From Catenaria anguillulae PL171 (lineage: Eukaryota; Blastocladiomycota; Blastocladiomycetes; Blastocladiales; Catenariaceae), in assembly GCA_002102555.1 (NCBI GenBank), contig MCFL01000031.1, forward strand, positions 124,001-188,000: a DNA stretch of 64,000 bases. Direction: 5' to 3'. Within the stretch, counting starts at the first letter, position 1. Every line of letters begins with the position of its first letter. The notes beneath the pieces are model-generated. The model worked only from the letters and a program-made list of their open reading frames with translations. It had not been told where the DNA came from and did not search any database. This document shows positions 35,370 to 47,339 of the stretch, in pieces. The position numbers were made by a program, and so were the translations under genes.

Positions 35370-35435
35370 TATGAAGTGTGCAGTATTGGGATAAGTATCT
35401 TGCGCAATGAATACACTATTGACGGAGATAGATGA

Positions 35436-36092
35436 TCAATAGCCAAGCTCTTGCAAGAAGGCGATCGAGCAGCGTTTGGCTTGTTCGAAATTGACTTGGA
35501 AACCCTCCATGCCGCCGTAGTACGGGTCCTTGATAATCAGTTGCTTTTGCGGATCATATTCGCCAAACATGCGCACCACGGCCTTTGAAGATTTGGGCTG
35601 GATACGCTTGAGGTTGGCGAGATTTTCACGGTCCATGCTATGCCGGCGGCACAAGGGTTACCGGAGTGAGCATGTGAATGACATGGGAACGGAACTAATA
35701 GACCAGCATGGATGGGAGGAAAGCACATACCAAAAGATGTAATCAAATTCGTCAAAGTCGGCCTTGGACACTTGGCGAGCCGTGTGCTTGACAGGCACAC
35801 CGTTTGCGAGACAAGTTTCGACCGAGCGTTCGTCGGGCGTGGAGCCAATGTGGTAGGCGGCGGTGCCCGCAGAGTCGATGCGCGGGAATTGCTCGGCGAG
35901 GCCCTTTTCACGGACCTGTGCAACAGCATCTTGGATTAGAGCTATATGTAAACACTGGCAGCCATTCTTGGACGCGTGATGCGTGATGTGATGTGCCGTG
36001 GGGAGGGAGAAACAGACCATGTGGGCAAAGACGGCCTCGCACATGGGCGAGCGACAGATGTTGCCGAGGCAGACAAAGAGGACAGAGGGCAT
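35436..36092 (-). CDS. LTP1: Low-molecular-weight protein tyrosine phosphatase
   Basis: Small cytosolic Cys-based phosphatase. Exons 36018..36092, 35731..35915 and 35436..35637 join with correct phases to 153 residues, the normal family size (about 155). The P-loop VCLGNICRSP near residues 7-16 contains the catalytic Cys and Arg; the general-acid Asp sits in DPYYGGMEGF near residues 122-131. The segment SAGTAAYHIGSTPDERS matches the family. An upstream in-frame hydrophobic stretch exists before the chosen ATG, but the ATG at 36092 gives the canonical MPSVLFVCLGN start. Confidence 0.94.
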
Positions 36093-36591
36093 TTCGCTGA
36101 GTCGCTGACGCAGGAGAAGCAAGGCGCATAGGTAGATGGAAATGAACAAGGCGGACATGTACATGCAAATGCTGACGGAGGGCGCGAGTCGATGGCTCGA
36201 TGCCTCGATGGCGGCGTTGGAGTTGGATCGGCAAGTTGAACAGCTCTAGTATAGTATTCAAGCCAGCGAGCAGAGCAGCGCCTGTGCACGTGGGCGTGCC
36301 ATGATGGGGCGAGGCGAGCGCCGGCGCCAGCGCGCGCTAGCTGGCACGCGGCCAGCAAAAGACAAGGTATTCATGTCATCTTGATAAATATGCACTCGAT
36401 GAAATCTGCTGTGCGACCCGTCTACTTCCGCTTGCTCGTGAATTCGTAGTGAAACTCGTGATTCACTGCCGATTCCCGCATTCAAGCAAGTCAAGAAAGC
36501 CAAGGGATTCGGCTGAATAGTGTATATACATCTGCATTCCACGGACCGGAAGCTGTGTCTGTGCACCTGTGCTCAGCGTTCCAGTTTGAAA
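36093..36591. promoter_or_regulatory. Divergent promoter region LTP1 / PLD, with TATA-like element
   Basis: About 500 bases between divergent starts. AGTGTATATACAT at about 36519-36531 is TATA-like and sits roughly 65 bases before the PLD ATG at 36592. No other motif is named. Confidence 0.4.
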
Positions 36592-39500
36592 ATGGCCTTG
36601 CGACAACAAGACGTGGCCGCGTCCGGCTCAACCGCCCACTTGGTTCTCGGCCAGACCGACATCCCGCCAGTCTTGGCACAAGGGTCCGATGGCCAACTGG
36701 CATTGTTGCTTGACACCTCTCGCCCGCTCCCTGTGCCGCCTTCCGTCTCCCAGCCACCAATCCTTCATGGCGCACAACCGCCACCTCCGACCCAAATCCG
36801 AAATGGCACCCAGTACTCGCTTCAAACCATTGTCACCGACTCGATTCTCGATCCACATCCCCGCGTTCAAGCAACGCATCCTGCTACTCCAGTCTCGCCT
36901 AGCCACCCGTCGCCCGAAATTTCCAAAAAGCAGTGGCTGTCTAGCTTCCTCGACAAGTTCCTGCGAAAGCGCAATCAGCAGCAGCACCTCGCTCGCAACC
37001 AACAGCCTTTCGACTTCTTCCCACTGCTTGGATCGGCTCTTCAAGTATCCCTGGTTGGCCTTGTCTCCCTCGGCACCCCTCCCGTAATTCTCGAAGCCTT
37101 CTCTTTCCGCATCTCGGAAATCTCGCCCCCAGGTACCGGATCCACACGCCTGCTTGTCCCTGCCCGTTACTCCATCACGTGTACCTACGGTCCGCACGTA
37201 TGGCCAGTGACGCGATCCGAGCACGAGTTTGCCCTCCTGCGCGCCAAAATTCCCCTCAGCGAAATCCGCCACCACCGCTCCCTCAAGGCTCTGCCCTCCT
37301 TTCCCTCGCTCAGCGACTTGCACACCGCCGAAGCTCGCTCGCAGGCCGTATGCAAATATCTCACACGTCTTTTGCGCGCCATCAACCTGACGTCGCTTGT
37401 GTACCTGTGCGACTTTCTCTCCTTCTCATCACTATCGTTCGACCGCCACTTTATTGCAAAACCCCTCGAAATGCCCTGCTCGGTTCGCATCTACACACCC
37501 GCCATGTGCGGCCGCACCTCGTCTCATTCCGTGCGCGACGGCTGGATCCTCGTATCGCGCGAGAACGCGTGCATTGTCATCCTAGGCGCTGTTGACGACG
37601 CGACTCCACGCCGCGTGTTTTTCCTCGACGGTCCAACGCTCACCGTAAGGGAGCACAAGCCGACTGTTGCAGGCGTGCAACGCCCGCGTGTGCATTTGGT
37701 GTTTGGCGCAAACAACCACCAGCACGTCAGTTTACAGGCGCGATCGCAGGCCGATCACAAGCACTTGCTCGACTATTGCGCCCAGATTGCCACGTCGTCC
37801 AGGTTTACCGTGCATCCGTTTGGATCATTTGCGCCAGCACGCGCTAATTGCCATGTCGAGACATTTGTCGACGGGGAGGGGTACTTTGAGCGGGTAGCAG
37901 AGGTGGTCGAAAGGGCGCAGCGGTCGATTTACATCATGGATTGGTTTTTGACGCCCGAGATTTACTTGAAACGCAAGCCGGGCATCAGCGGCGAGGAGCG
38001 GGAAAAGTGGCGATTGGATCGACTGCTCAAACGAAAGGCAGATGAGGGCGTGCCCGTGTATGTGCTTGTGTACAAGGAAGTTGCGGCAGCATTGACCATC
38101 AACAGCTATCATGCCAAGTTTTCGTTGTTGGGGTTGTCGCCCAACATTCACGTCATTCGGTTAGTTTTTCTATCTCGACTCTGTTTCTCGCTCGCCAGTC
38201 TCCATCTCACCCCGTACGTACTGTGTTGCAGACATCCCGACATCTCGCCCAAGGACCCATGGTGGGCGCATCACTCAAAACTCGTTGTTGTTGACGACAT
38301 TTTCACCTTCATTGGTGGCGTCGATCTGTGCCTGGGTCGTTTTGATACCAACGATCACCCGCTCTTTGACTTTGCGACCCCGCCCCTTTTCCCCGGCCAA
38401 GACTACTCCAATCCGACAGTCAAGGACTTTATGAACGTTGACCGAGCCTGGGCCGACGACCTGCTCGACCGGACATCGACTCCGCGCATGCCTTGGCACG
38501 ACATTGCCTGCCTAGTGGTGGGCAACTCGGATGCGGCCCGCTCGTTTTGCCAGCGGTGGATGTTTGCTCGCCGCACAAAGCCCACCGTTTTTCGTGCCAT
38601 TCCGCCACTGTTGCCGCCGCCGTGCGAGTATGCGATTGGCGGCACCAGCCCTGGCGGCGGCGTGTCACCGGCAGCCGTGTTAGACTTGCGGCGGATTGAG
38701 CAGGTGTTGGGCAGGAAACCGGATTTCTCGTCACCGACCCAGATGTGCAGGTCGTTGGCGGGATGGTCTGGCGGGGTGCCGACCGAGCAAAGCATTCATC
38801 AGGCGTATCTAACATTGATTGCCGAGGCAAAGGAGTGCGTTTACATTGAGAATCAGTTTTTCGTGAGCGGATTCTATGCAGCGAATCGGATTGGGGATGG
38901 TACGGCTTTCGTATTTGCATCAAGCTCCTTGCGCACCCGGATCCATCTGATTGACTGTCGGTACCTCAGCTTTGTATCAACGCATTCTGCGAGCACATCA
39001 AGAAAGCCAACGATTCTTTGTGATTGTGCTCATGCCCCTGATGCCGGCATTCCCTGGCCCACTCGACACCGCTGCTGCAAGCACACTACGGTCCGCCTCA
39101 TGTTTACTTTTCCTATTTGGAGCCGCTGGTGCTGAGTCTCGTCTGCACTCTTCACAGATTGATCCTCGGCTATCAATACTCGTCCATTTCCCGCGGCCCC
39201 GAATCCCTCCTCGGCCGTCTCACAGCCGCAGGCGTCCCGCACGAAAAGTACATTGGCTTTTACGGGCTGCGCAAGTGGGAAGCCATTCCGGCTGCCTCGC
39301 AGCTCGAGCACTTGCAGCGGCCGCGCTCAAGCAGCACGCGGTCGTTTGCTCGCCCGCGTACGAATAGCACACGTGTCCCGGCGACGGCAAACGGTGCAAA
39401 CGGGCGGCCCAGGTCGACAAGCATTCGTTCGCCACCCGCAACCGCGTCAGCCGCCCCTGCAATATCTGGACCCAATGGGTCAACCTTGCCAGTGTCGGCG

Positions 39501-40298
39501 GAAACGGGGCGGGCGCGCGTGCAGTCCGACGATAGCCCGTCTTTGGTTGCAGCAGGAACAGTGTCGACATCGCGCGAGCGGACAATCACGATCCAGTCGC
39601 TGGCGATTCCGCCGTTGGAGGTGCCCGTGTCTGTGGACGGCATGGCCCCCACCGATTTGGACCCAGAGGTGCAGCTAAAGACTGAGCTGGTTTACATTCA
39701 TTCCAAGCTGCTGATTGTCGACGACGAGTGCTGCTTGATTGGCAGTGCCAACAGTACGTTCTCTCCCGTACAATTCGCCCATGCGTCATTATTGTCTCCG
39801 ATCTCTCATCGCATCGCTGTTGTGTACGCAGTCAACGACCGATCTATGCTTGGCAACCGCGACTCGGAAATGGCCGTCATTCTGGGCCCCTACACGGACC
39901 GCTCCCATTCACAAGCCCGCGACCTGCGCATTCGCCTCATGCAAGAACACCTGGGCCTGACGGATGCCGACCCAGACACCCAACTGCTGCTGCAGTCCAT
40001 GTCGGCTGCCGACTGCATTCACCTGTGGCGGACCACGGCGCGCGCAAACACGCAAGCGCTCGCCGACGTGTTCCACTGTGTGCCCGAAGACGGTGTCACG
40101 TCTTGGGCAGAGTATCATGCGTGGATGAATAGCGCGCCGTATGCGGATCCAGACAAGGTGAGTGAGTTGCACGCCAAGCTGAAGCGGGAGGTCAAGGGGC
40201 ATTTGGTGGAACTGCCGCTCAAGTTTTTGGAGAGGGAGAATCTGTTGGACTTCCAGCTCAGTCCAGAGGGGTTTTTGCCTGCTGAGGTTTTCATTTAG
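36592..40298 (+). CDS. PLD1: Phospholipase D with PX and PH domains
   Basis: Hydrolyses phosphatidylcholine to phosphatidic acid and choline; in fungi it acts in membrane trafficking, sporulation and polarity. Exons 36592..38159, 38232..38899, 38970..39090, 39158..39753 and 39832..40298 are all in phase, giving 1139 residues. A Pro-rich leader is followed by a PX-like region (about residues 190-290), a PH-like region (about 310-430), and the catalytic halves. The first HKD motif, HHSKLVVVDD, is near residue 535, and the second, HSKLLIVDD, near residue 966, followed by CLIGSANINDRSMLGNRDSE. IENQFFVSG and LMPLMPAFPG are further PLD signatures. A Ser/Thr/Pro-rich insert of about 110 residues lies just before HKD2. 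Divergent from LTP1. Confidence 0.95.
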
Positions 40299-40672
40299 CG
40301 TCGAGCGGTCGAGTCGGAATTGGGTAATCCGTTTCATATTTTTTTGTGTCTCTTTTGGTTGCCGAGTACTTTTGTAGAGTGGTATACCTAGCGTCTCACT
40401 TGTCATGGGCAATCCAAGTCTTGTCCATGACATTTAACAATTTTTTACGCGAATATATATCGTTACCCTCAGTTGGGCAAAGCGGAGCAGTTCGCATTCC
40501 TCTCTGATACGAAATGGAGTTGCACGTCTCCACGGCTCAAAACTTCGTCGAGTGCCAAGAACCGAACATGACTGCCTCCCGTTCCATCAAAAGATTCCAA
40601 CGAAGAAACCGAAAGAGTATTATGTATGTTGGGATTGCAAAGTGTTTCGGGAACAGTTGATTTATCATAGAC

Positions 40673-41371
40673 TCAAAGGCGCGAAAAAGATACCAGGGGG
40701 TTACAATGCGCAAACCAATCAAAATGCCACAAGTTGGCAATACGACCATCACGAGCAAGTGGGAAAGCGGCCCGAACTCCATTGAATGACGGAATGGTCT
40801 TGTCTCCAGGAACCAAGTACGCCATCAAAATGGCACGAACCTTTTGCTCGATATCCTCGGAAAACAAGACACAAACAAGATCGGCCATTGACCACAGACC
40901 TGTCGTCGTTGTGACGGCACCAGACGCCTTGTCCAGGGCAAACCAAGGGCAAGTCCACGACTCTGCAACGTGATTTTCCATGAAAAATACAAGCGATTGC
41001 GTCAAGTCGTCGACAGACAAGACAACGGTTGATTGATAAGCCTGCCTCGTTTGGACCCGCATCCAGCAGGCCCACTCGACAAACGCCTCGCCAACCACAG
41101 ACACTTCATTCATTGCAATGATTGCTGGGTGCATGAATTTGATGGCATCTTGAAGTGTCACGATTGCAGCCTCGCCGTGAAGCGCAGGAAGTTCCGGCCG
41201 CGAACCGAGGTTGGAATGTGGAGTGATGAGAATGGAGGTGAAAGGTTCGCCGAGGATCCCGTCTGGGTGATCGATACGGAGGAGCGAGGAGGTACGCATC
41301 GTGAAGAAAATGATCGGGCACGGCAATGATGCTTTATGCTTGAGAGACCAAGTGGTCAGTAGAAAGACCAT
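40673..41371 (-). CDS. Unknown protein, possibly frame-disrupted
   Basis: Open frame of 232 residues from an ATG at 41371; codon choice looks coding (for example RIDHPDGILGEPFTSILITP). No family recognised. The first 170 residues look globular and slightly acidic (SLVFFMENHVAESWTCPWFA). At about 40785 the frame turns unlike protein, while an overlapping frame (40537..40782) supplies a hydrophobic, membrane-like continuation (LSHLLVMVVLPTCGILIGL). An indel or an unseen intron there would join the two into a protein with at least one membrane segment. Convergent with PLD. Confidence 0.42.
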   Translation of the reverse strand: MVFLLTTWSLKHKASLPCPIIFFTMRTSSLLRIDHPDGILGEPFTSILITPHSNLGSRPELPALHGEAAIVTLQDAIKFMHPAIIAMNEVSVVGEAFVEWACWMRVQTRQAYQSTVVLSVDDLTQSLVFFMENHVAESWTCPWFALDKASGAVTTTTGLWSMADLVCVLFSEDIEQKVRAILMAYLVPGDKTIPSFNGVRAAFPLARDGRIANLWHFDWFAHCNPLVSFSRL

Positions 41372-43216
41372 GGGAACAACGAGCACGCGTGCGCGCGATG
41401 TGGAAGTGGAATGGGATCAAGATGGCACCGTTAGAATGAGGACAAATGAACTCGTCCTGGCCGAGATCAAACGTACATACAAGGAAAGGGGATTGCATTC
41501 GTTCAAGTCACACTCATAAGAGAGAAAGGATTTGTCCAACCATCACTCAGGCTTTATGGGTCGGGATTTGAGCAAACGACACTCAGCTCATGCTTGTTTT
41601 CCCGTCGACAAGCACTGTGCTCCCCTGCGTGACCTGGCGGTCGTGGCCGCGTCATCCTTTTTTTTTTGTCTGCAACGTGTTGAGCTGCGAACGAATGAGC
41701 AAGACGCGTCATGACCAGCCGTTCCCGTTGAGAAAGCTTCTCAATGCTGACGCAAACCAAAAGAATAAGCGCGAAAGAGTGAAAGAAAAAAGCATGGAAA
41801 AAAAGAACAAGGACAGCCCATAGAGAAAAACGATGTTTGGAGCCCGATCGGACCGGACAGACTGCTTTTCAATTAGGTCAAAAGGGCTCCCCGCCCCCGT
41901 CACTTCTCCATCTCTCAAATCCGACTTCAACCCATCACATTCCACTTGCTCAAGTCCGCATCAATCTCATCTTGGTTTGCACCTACCCATCGTCCCATCC
42001 GACTCGCTACTGGTGTCCTTGTGACGCCAGAGCTAGTTCCATAGCCGAGCGACCGATTGCCTTGCTGCTGCGCTTGGCGGCATTTGTGGCGATGCGACCA
42101 AGCTCCTCCTGAGCTTGCTTTTTCCTCATTCTCCTCCATGTATGTGGCTCGAGGGTGGGGAAAGCGGGATTACTGTTGAATATGACGCCTTCTCATCCAA
42201 TCACCGTTCGGATTGTGCCTTTGCCCCACGCATGGCTGCCCTACTGCTGATTGTGTGGTCGTGCTGCGTAGCTCTTCTTTCCTGCCGCATCTTCCCACAC
42301 TATCTGCCCGAGCGCCGAGTTGATTCCTCCTGACTCAATGATGCAGCTGTTGTTGCTTGGGGAAGGGAGAAATGGGATTGAAAAGAGGTGTCTGAGGCGG
42401 AGATTGATGAGTTCTGAGTTTCTGTCCCTCCAATTTTGGTCTCTTTGGGTCCTTACAAAGAGATTGCTTTGGAGTATTGTGTTGGGCAAATCGAGGCAAT
42501 AAGATGTTGAGTGGACGCAAGCGGGAACTGATCGCTTGGGTCTCTTCTCGTCATTTTGTCTTACTTGCTGCTTTCTGCTCTCACGTTCCGGCGGCCATGG
42601 GCGCATATGCACGCACTGAGTTGAGCCAGGCTATCAGCACATTGACGAGCTGAATAAGCCAATTGAGGGTCGGTGAGGTGGCGGGTGTCTCCGAGTCGTA
42701 GCAGGTAAACGCGCCAGATACCGTGGGCAAAATGGCCTGTGCAGAGAATGCGTCCGGTAGGAGCTGCAAGGGCGTTCATACGTGGCCCGCTTGCGCGGAT
42801 GCTGCAGACGCGACAGGCTTGTGCTCTTCATCGTCCTGTAAGCACGCTGAAACGCTGGTTTCGTTTCCTTGCCGTATTTGCAAGACGTTGTCTTCATGGC
42901 CGTCTCCATATGCACACAAGTCGCAATACCGCTCTACCACTTTCCCATGACTGCATTCGAGTGGGCAATTGTCTTCATGGTTGAAGGATTGATTGAGCTA
43001 CTGGCTTCTGGAACTCACGGAAGCAAAGCTTACATAAAACATTGTGGGTGCTGGCGAGACAAGTGAATTCAACACAAACAGAAATGATGAGTGGGAACGA
43101 ATGGATGAATGCGTGGTAGGAAATTGAGATGAAAGGACCGCGAAAAAGAGAGGGTTACGTGCAAGAATGGCCGACAGACAGCCTACAGGTCAACAATTCA
43201 AACGTCACTCTTGGAC
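41372..43216. other. Long interval with no secure gene
   Basis: Contains a T11 run at about 41658-41668 and AT-rich spacer. Two weak coding hints lie on the minus strand. The first is a 40-codon ATG-to-stop frame at 42007..42129 starting MRKKQAQEELGRIA, Ala/Lys-rich. The second is an open stretch from about 43010 to 42580, rich in Cys at first (CPLECSHGKVVERYCDLC) and hydrophobic at the end (LNWLIQLVNVLIAWLN), interrupted once by TGA near 42780. Neither has a clear start or family. The interval also holds the 3' flank of tyrosinase copy 2. Confidence 0.35.
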
Positions 43217-44861
43217 TCACAGGAGCGCAACCCATGTCACGGCAAGCGCCGCCAACCCAGCCCCGACCACGGGCACTTTACTTGCACTTGAATTCTGACC
43301 CTCCTTCTTCTTCTGCAATTCTGCCACGGCCGGAATCGCCGTGTCCTTGCCATCATCCTCCATGGACGTATTCTTCGCCACAGCCTTGACCAAATCATCC
43401 ACAATTTCCAAATTCGCCAACTTGATTGTTCCGTCCTTGATCGACTTGTTGACCTCATCAATCAAATCTGCATACCCCTTCTCCACTTGCCTGACCGTCT
43501 CAAGCGAAATGTTTGGCATCCACGCCTGCCACTGCTTGTCGTCGAGCGGAATCATGTTGAAAAACTCTGTCACGGCGCGTGGATCCGCGGGCGGCGCGTT
43601 TGCAGGATCCACTTGTGTATCGCTACTGGTGCCATTGCCGCTGCCCGCGGGTGGCTGCTGATTGGTGACTTGGCGACGCACGAGCCGCGGCGCGGGGGCC
43701 GTACCGACTTGGTCGTAGGTGAAACACATGCGCGTGCGATGGCGCAGCGTATCGAGGGCCGTGTACTGGTTGGTGTAGATCGGAACGCGGTCACTGGGGC
43801 GGATGGGTTGTTGGCCTTGCTCGGTCACGAGGTTTTCGGCGTTTTCGAGGCGGACGGATTGCCACACAGCCCACAGGAGGTCGGTATAGCAGTCTGGCGG
43901 ATTCAATACGGCGTGTCAGCTGGTGTAAATGCCGTGTGAGAGTGTAAACGTCACGTACGATGAAGCCAAAACTACAGTTGGATTGTGTGCGTTAGCCCTG
44001 GCATTTTGGTCCGGTAACACCGAGTTGATAGCAATCACGTACCACTGGATCCGACGGAGACCTCGACACATCGCCCATGTGCCCGCCAATAATCACATGA
44101 TACCTGTTGTGAGGCACCATTTCGACCTCCCTCGACATTTGCCCAAACGTCCTGAACCGATCCAGTGCCCTTGCCACAATCTGCGACGCCGGCGCCCAAG
44201 CAAACTGGCCAGACACACCCGCAGGTGGTCTCCTCTCGACCGCCGTGCGATCCGAATCGTCCGTCAACCCGCGAAAGGGCGCGCCGAGTGGGCCGTTGCC
44301 CAAGATGCCGACGCCGTCGGTCGAAAACACGCGCGACGCACGTGGGTTGTTTGAGTCTGCGAGTTCGTCCCAGTAGGGCAAGGCACTGAGGCGGCCGTTG
44401 GATACACGCACGAGCTCGGATTCCATCTCGAGAAGCATGGCGCGGTGCACGGGCAGAAACCATGAGGTGCCGTGCGGGACTTGGCGGTGCTTGGCCACGA
44501 GCCGGTCGATAAAGTTGGACTGCTTCAATCTGCCACGACCGCGACGGTAAGGGTGGAAACACCGGTCAGCAAGTCGATTGTGATCAGCAGAGTTCATAAA
44601 CCTTGCTTGAACGTACTGGAGGAAGGCATCTGCATATGCACGGCGCTCGGCCGACGTCAGCGACAAGAAGCTGCGTCGGCGGCGGACGCCTTGCGCGCAT
44701 GCGTTGGGTGGCGAGGATTGGGCGGCGGTCGTCAAGGCGAATGCCAACAAGCAAGACGCGGCCGCGATCAGCAGGACGCAACCGACTCGGAGGCGCCGGC
44801 GGACAGCGGCATGAGGATGAGGGTGGGTCGATGACATTGTAATGATGGGCAACGTGTCCAT
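43217..44861 (-). CDS. Tyrosinase-like membrane-anchored copper oxidase, copy 2
   Basis: Type-3 copper enzyme family (monophenol/catechol oxidation, melanin-type chemistry). Exons 44617..44861, 44043..44529, 43959..43971 and 43217..43893 give 473 residues in one frame. A hydrophobic signal or anchor is near residues 26-45 (VGCVLLIAAASCLLAFALT). CuA: the His of DRLVAKH, then PHGTSWFLPVHRAM, with ALPYWDEL. CuB: MVPHNRYHVIIGGHMGD, then DPV joined through the 13-base microexon FWLH to H-CYTDLLWAVWQ, restoring the DPVFWLHH copper site. A helical C-terminal region ends in a hydrophobic tail (VPVVGAGLAALAVTWVALL) after an NSSAS segment, typical of GPI attachment or a tail anchor. All six copper His positions appear present. 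Copy 1 at 29117 is a broken paralogue in opposite orientation. Confidence 0.9.
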
Positions 44862-45229
44862 CCGGATCGGTGTATCTATTATTTGACTGAGAATGGCGAC
44901 CGTCTTTGATAAATCCTTGACACAGGAGCGAATGGCCGGAATGAAGATCGTTCGTCAATGGAGCGGCGGGTGACTGGTGGGCGGGCGATGAGCGGTTTTT
45001 GTTCTCACACGTTCCCACGCACGGCGGGAGGAGCAGCGGCAACAAGTCATGACTCGAAAGTTGCGTTGCAACCGATCCCTGGACGGGCACCCATTCATTC
45101 GTCCACAATTGGCAAATGTCACATTGTATCAACGATATCATCCCAACAAAACACACAAGAAGACAGGGGAAAGACAAGCAAACGCATGCACTGTACAAGA
45201 CACAAAAGAAAAGAGAGAGGTAAAGCCAT
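44862..45229. other. Spacer between tyrosinase copy 2 and the CC1-box protein
   Basis: Upstream of tyrosinase copy 2 and downstream of the next minus-strand gene. No coding signal seen. Confidence 0.4.
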
Positions 45230-47339
45230 TCACCGTTCGCACTTTGCACACCGTCTCACCACCGCCTTCTCTGCCCTCGGCCTCAAGCATGGCGCTATTG
45301 TGATGGCCACCAGCGTGAGCAGCAGGGCAACATAAGTCCAGAAAAAGTCGCGGACGGCCAAGTTGAGAAGCGTGAGGCGCGTAAGTGGGCCGCGATAAGT
45401 CGACGCCACAGGCAGAGACGACGTTGGCGGCGATGGCGGTGAACGTGCAGATCGGCGAGGTTTGACTTGTGTGAGCGAAGTGGAGGCAGAGGTGGAAACG
45501 GATGCAGAGGAAACGCGCGCTTCGGGCGGTGTTGTATCGGAAACAGGCGAGAAAGGAGCGGAAATTGAACGAGAAGATGAAATGGAGGGCATTGAAACAG
45601 AAGGTGTATCAGGCGGTGAAGGCGGTGTGCGAACGGCATTGGTGACAACCGATTGAGAGGCGGAAGAGGAAGATGAGGGGGAGGAGGAAAAATGTACAAT
45701 GGTCGAAACTGAGGAAGATGAAGGGGCAGAGCCAGTTGAAGAAGAAAATGGCGGCAACGGCGTCAAGAGTGGTGTCGGCGACGAAATGACTCGTTGGCGT
45801 TGATGACGCCCGGACGATCCACGAGTCGACGACGATGGCCGTCGGCCACGCAAAATCGACTTGGCCGGCGAGTTGGGGTCCGTGATTAATTGATCAACAA
45901 GTTGCGCATACTCTGGAATAGTGCAAGTAGACGACGTGGTCGAGCGGGTTGAAGACGTGGAGGGAGTGCGCCGGCGGCGGCGGAAAGAAGAGGATGACGT
46001 TGAAATGTGAGTCGGAGATGTGGCAGCGTTGGTCAAGGATGGAGGTGGAATGGAAGCGAGTTGAGACGGATCAATGAAGGCTCCACATTGGCAGCGGAAC
46101 GACTGCGAAATGGTGGGAAATGAGAATGGAAAGGAGGACGGGGAGGATAGGAGGACGGGCATGCGTGAGCGATGGGGAACGAAGGGTTTGAGGAAAGGAT
46201 TATGGGACCTTGAGAATGTCGAAAGATAAAATGCGGCAATACGTACGTCAAGCAATCCTGAAAACGCCGTCTTGGGCTCACCATGCTCCTTGACCCAAGC
46301 CTGCTCCAACTCGGAAATCAAACTCGTCGCCGAATTCTCGGCCGCCACCTCACTTGACCACGTGGACCGAATCGACGACACTCCCGGCTCCATGTCGGCC
46401 TGACCATTGACCTTTGCCAACCGCATGCGCAAGTCGTCCACCAACTCGCGCAGCTCGATAATGTGCCGAGCCTGATGCTTGTACGACTCTTGCAAATCGG
46501 CAAACTCCTTGAGCTGCTTGTCGGAATCCAAAAGCTGCGTGCGGATATCGTCGGCCTTGGTCACAGCCACCGTGAGCTGGTCGGCCAACTGCGCGTTGGC
46601 CTCGGTCAGTGCATCGCGCTCGCCACGAAGCGTCAGCAGTTCATCCTGCAAACTGTCAAGCGAATCTTCCGAGCGATTGCCGCCCGCCAGCTTGACCTTG
46701 AGTTCAACGTTATCCCTTGCCAGCTTTTCCTTGGTCGCCAAGGCATCGGCCAACCTGGTCTCTAATGCCTCGGCCCGCTTCACCTCGCGGTCCAAATCCA
46801 CCTCAAGGTTCTTGACATCGCGACGGTGGGCATTCCGTGAGTCGCGCAAATCCAACTCGAGTTGCGCCACGCGTGACTCGAGGTCCTGGTTGTGCTGCTC
46901 GAGCTTGGCAAGAATCTCGTCGTCGCCCGCATGATGGCCGGCGGCGTCCATGGACTCGGCAAGACGTGCCCTGGCCTTGGCGGCGAGGCGGGCGGGCGCA
47001 GAGGATTCGGATTCGGTGAGTGCGGCGCGCAGGTCGTTGTTGGCGTCAAGAAGAGATTGGCCGATTTCGGCAGCAAGCAGGAGGTCTGTGTTGTGTTTGT
47101 CAGCAGGTGAGTGAGTGCGGCGTTCATGGGTTGACGGCGGAACAGGAGAAAGCAGCCTACATACCACGCTCCTTGGCGGCGAGGGCAGCGTAGGCGTCCT
47201 TGAGACAGGTGCGCAGCTTGTCCTCGGGCAGGGTGTCGACCTCTCTGAGGCGGTCCTCGGGGACGGTGACGGCGGCGAGGGCAGACTCGAGGTGGGTCAT
47301 GTCCACGTCGAGACCGTTTGTGTTGGTGTTTGCGGTCAT
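45230..47339 (-). CDS. Coiled-coil protein with dynein-adaptor CC1 box and C-terminal membrane anchor
   Basis: Exons 47165..47339, 46247..47085 and 45230..46102 give 628 residues, with all phases consistent. Splicing of exon 1 to exon 2 creates KERDLLLAAEIGQSLLDANN at about residues 56-75. This fits exactly the CC1-box pattern AAxxGxxLLxxN by which BICD, TRAK/HAP1 and Spindly-type adaptors bind dynein light intermediate chain. A long coiled coil follows to about residue 330 (for example LEQHNQDLESRVAQLELDL and LQDELLTLRGERDALTEANA). Exon 3 opens with CQCGAFIDPSQ and is Ser/Thr/Pro/Arg-rich. A single hydrophobic span, FFWTYVALLLTLVAITIAP, lies 40 residues from the end, followed by a basic tail. 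I infer a membrane-anchored cargo adaptor for dynein; no closer family name is recognised. Confidence 0.78.
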
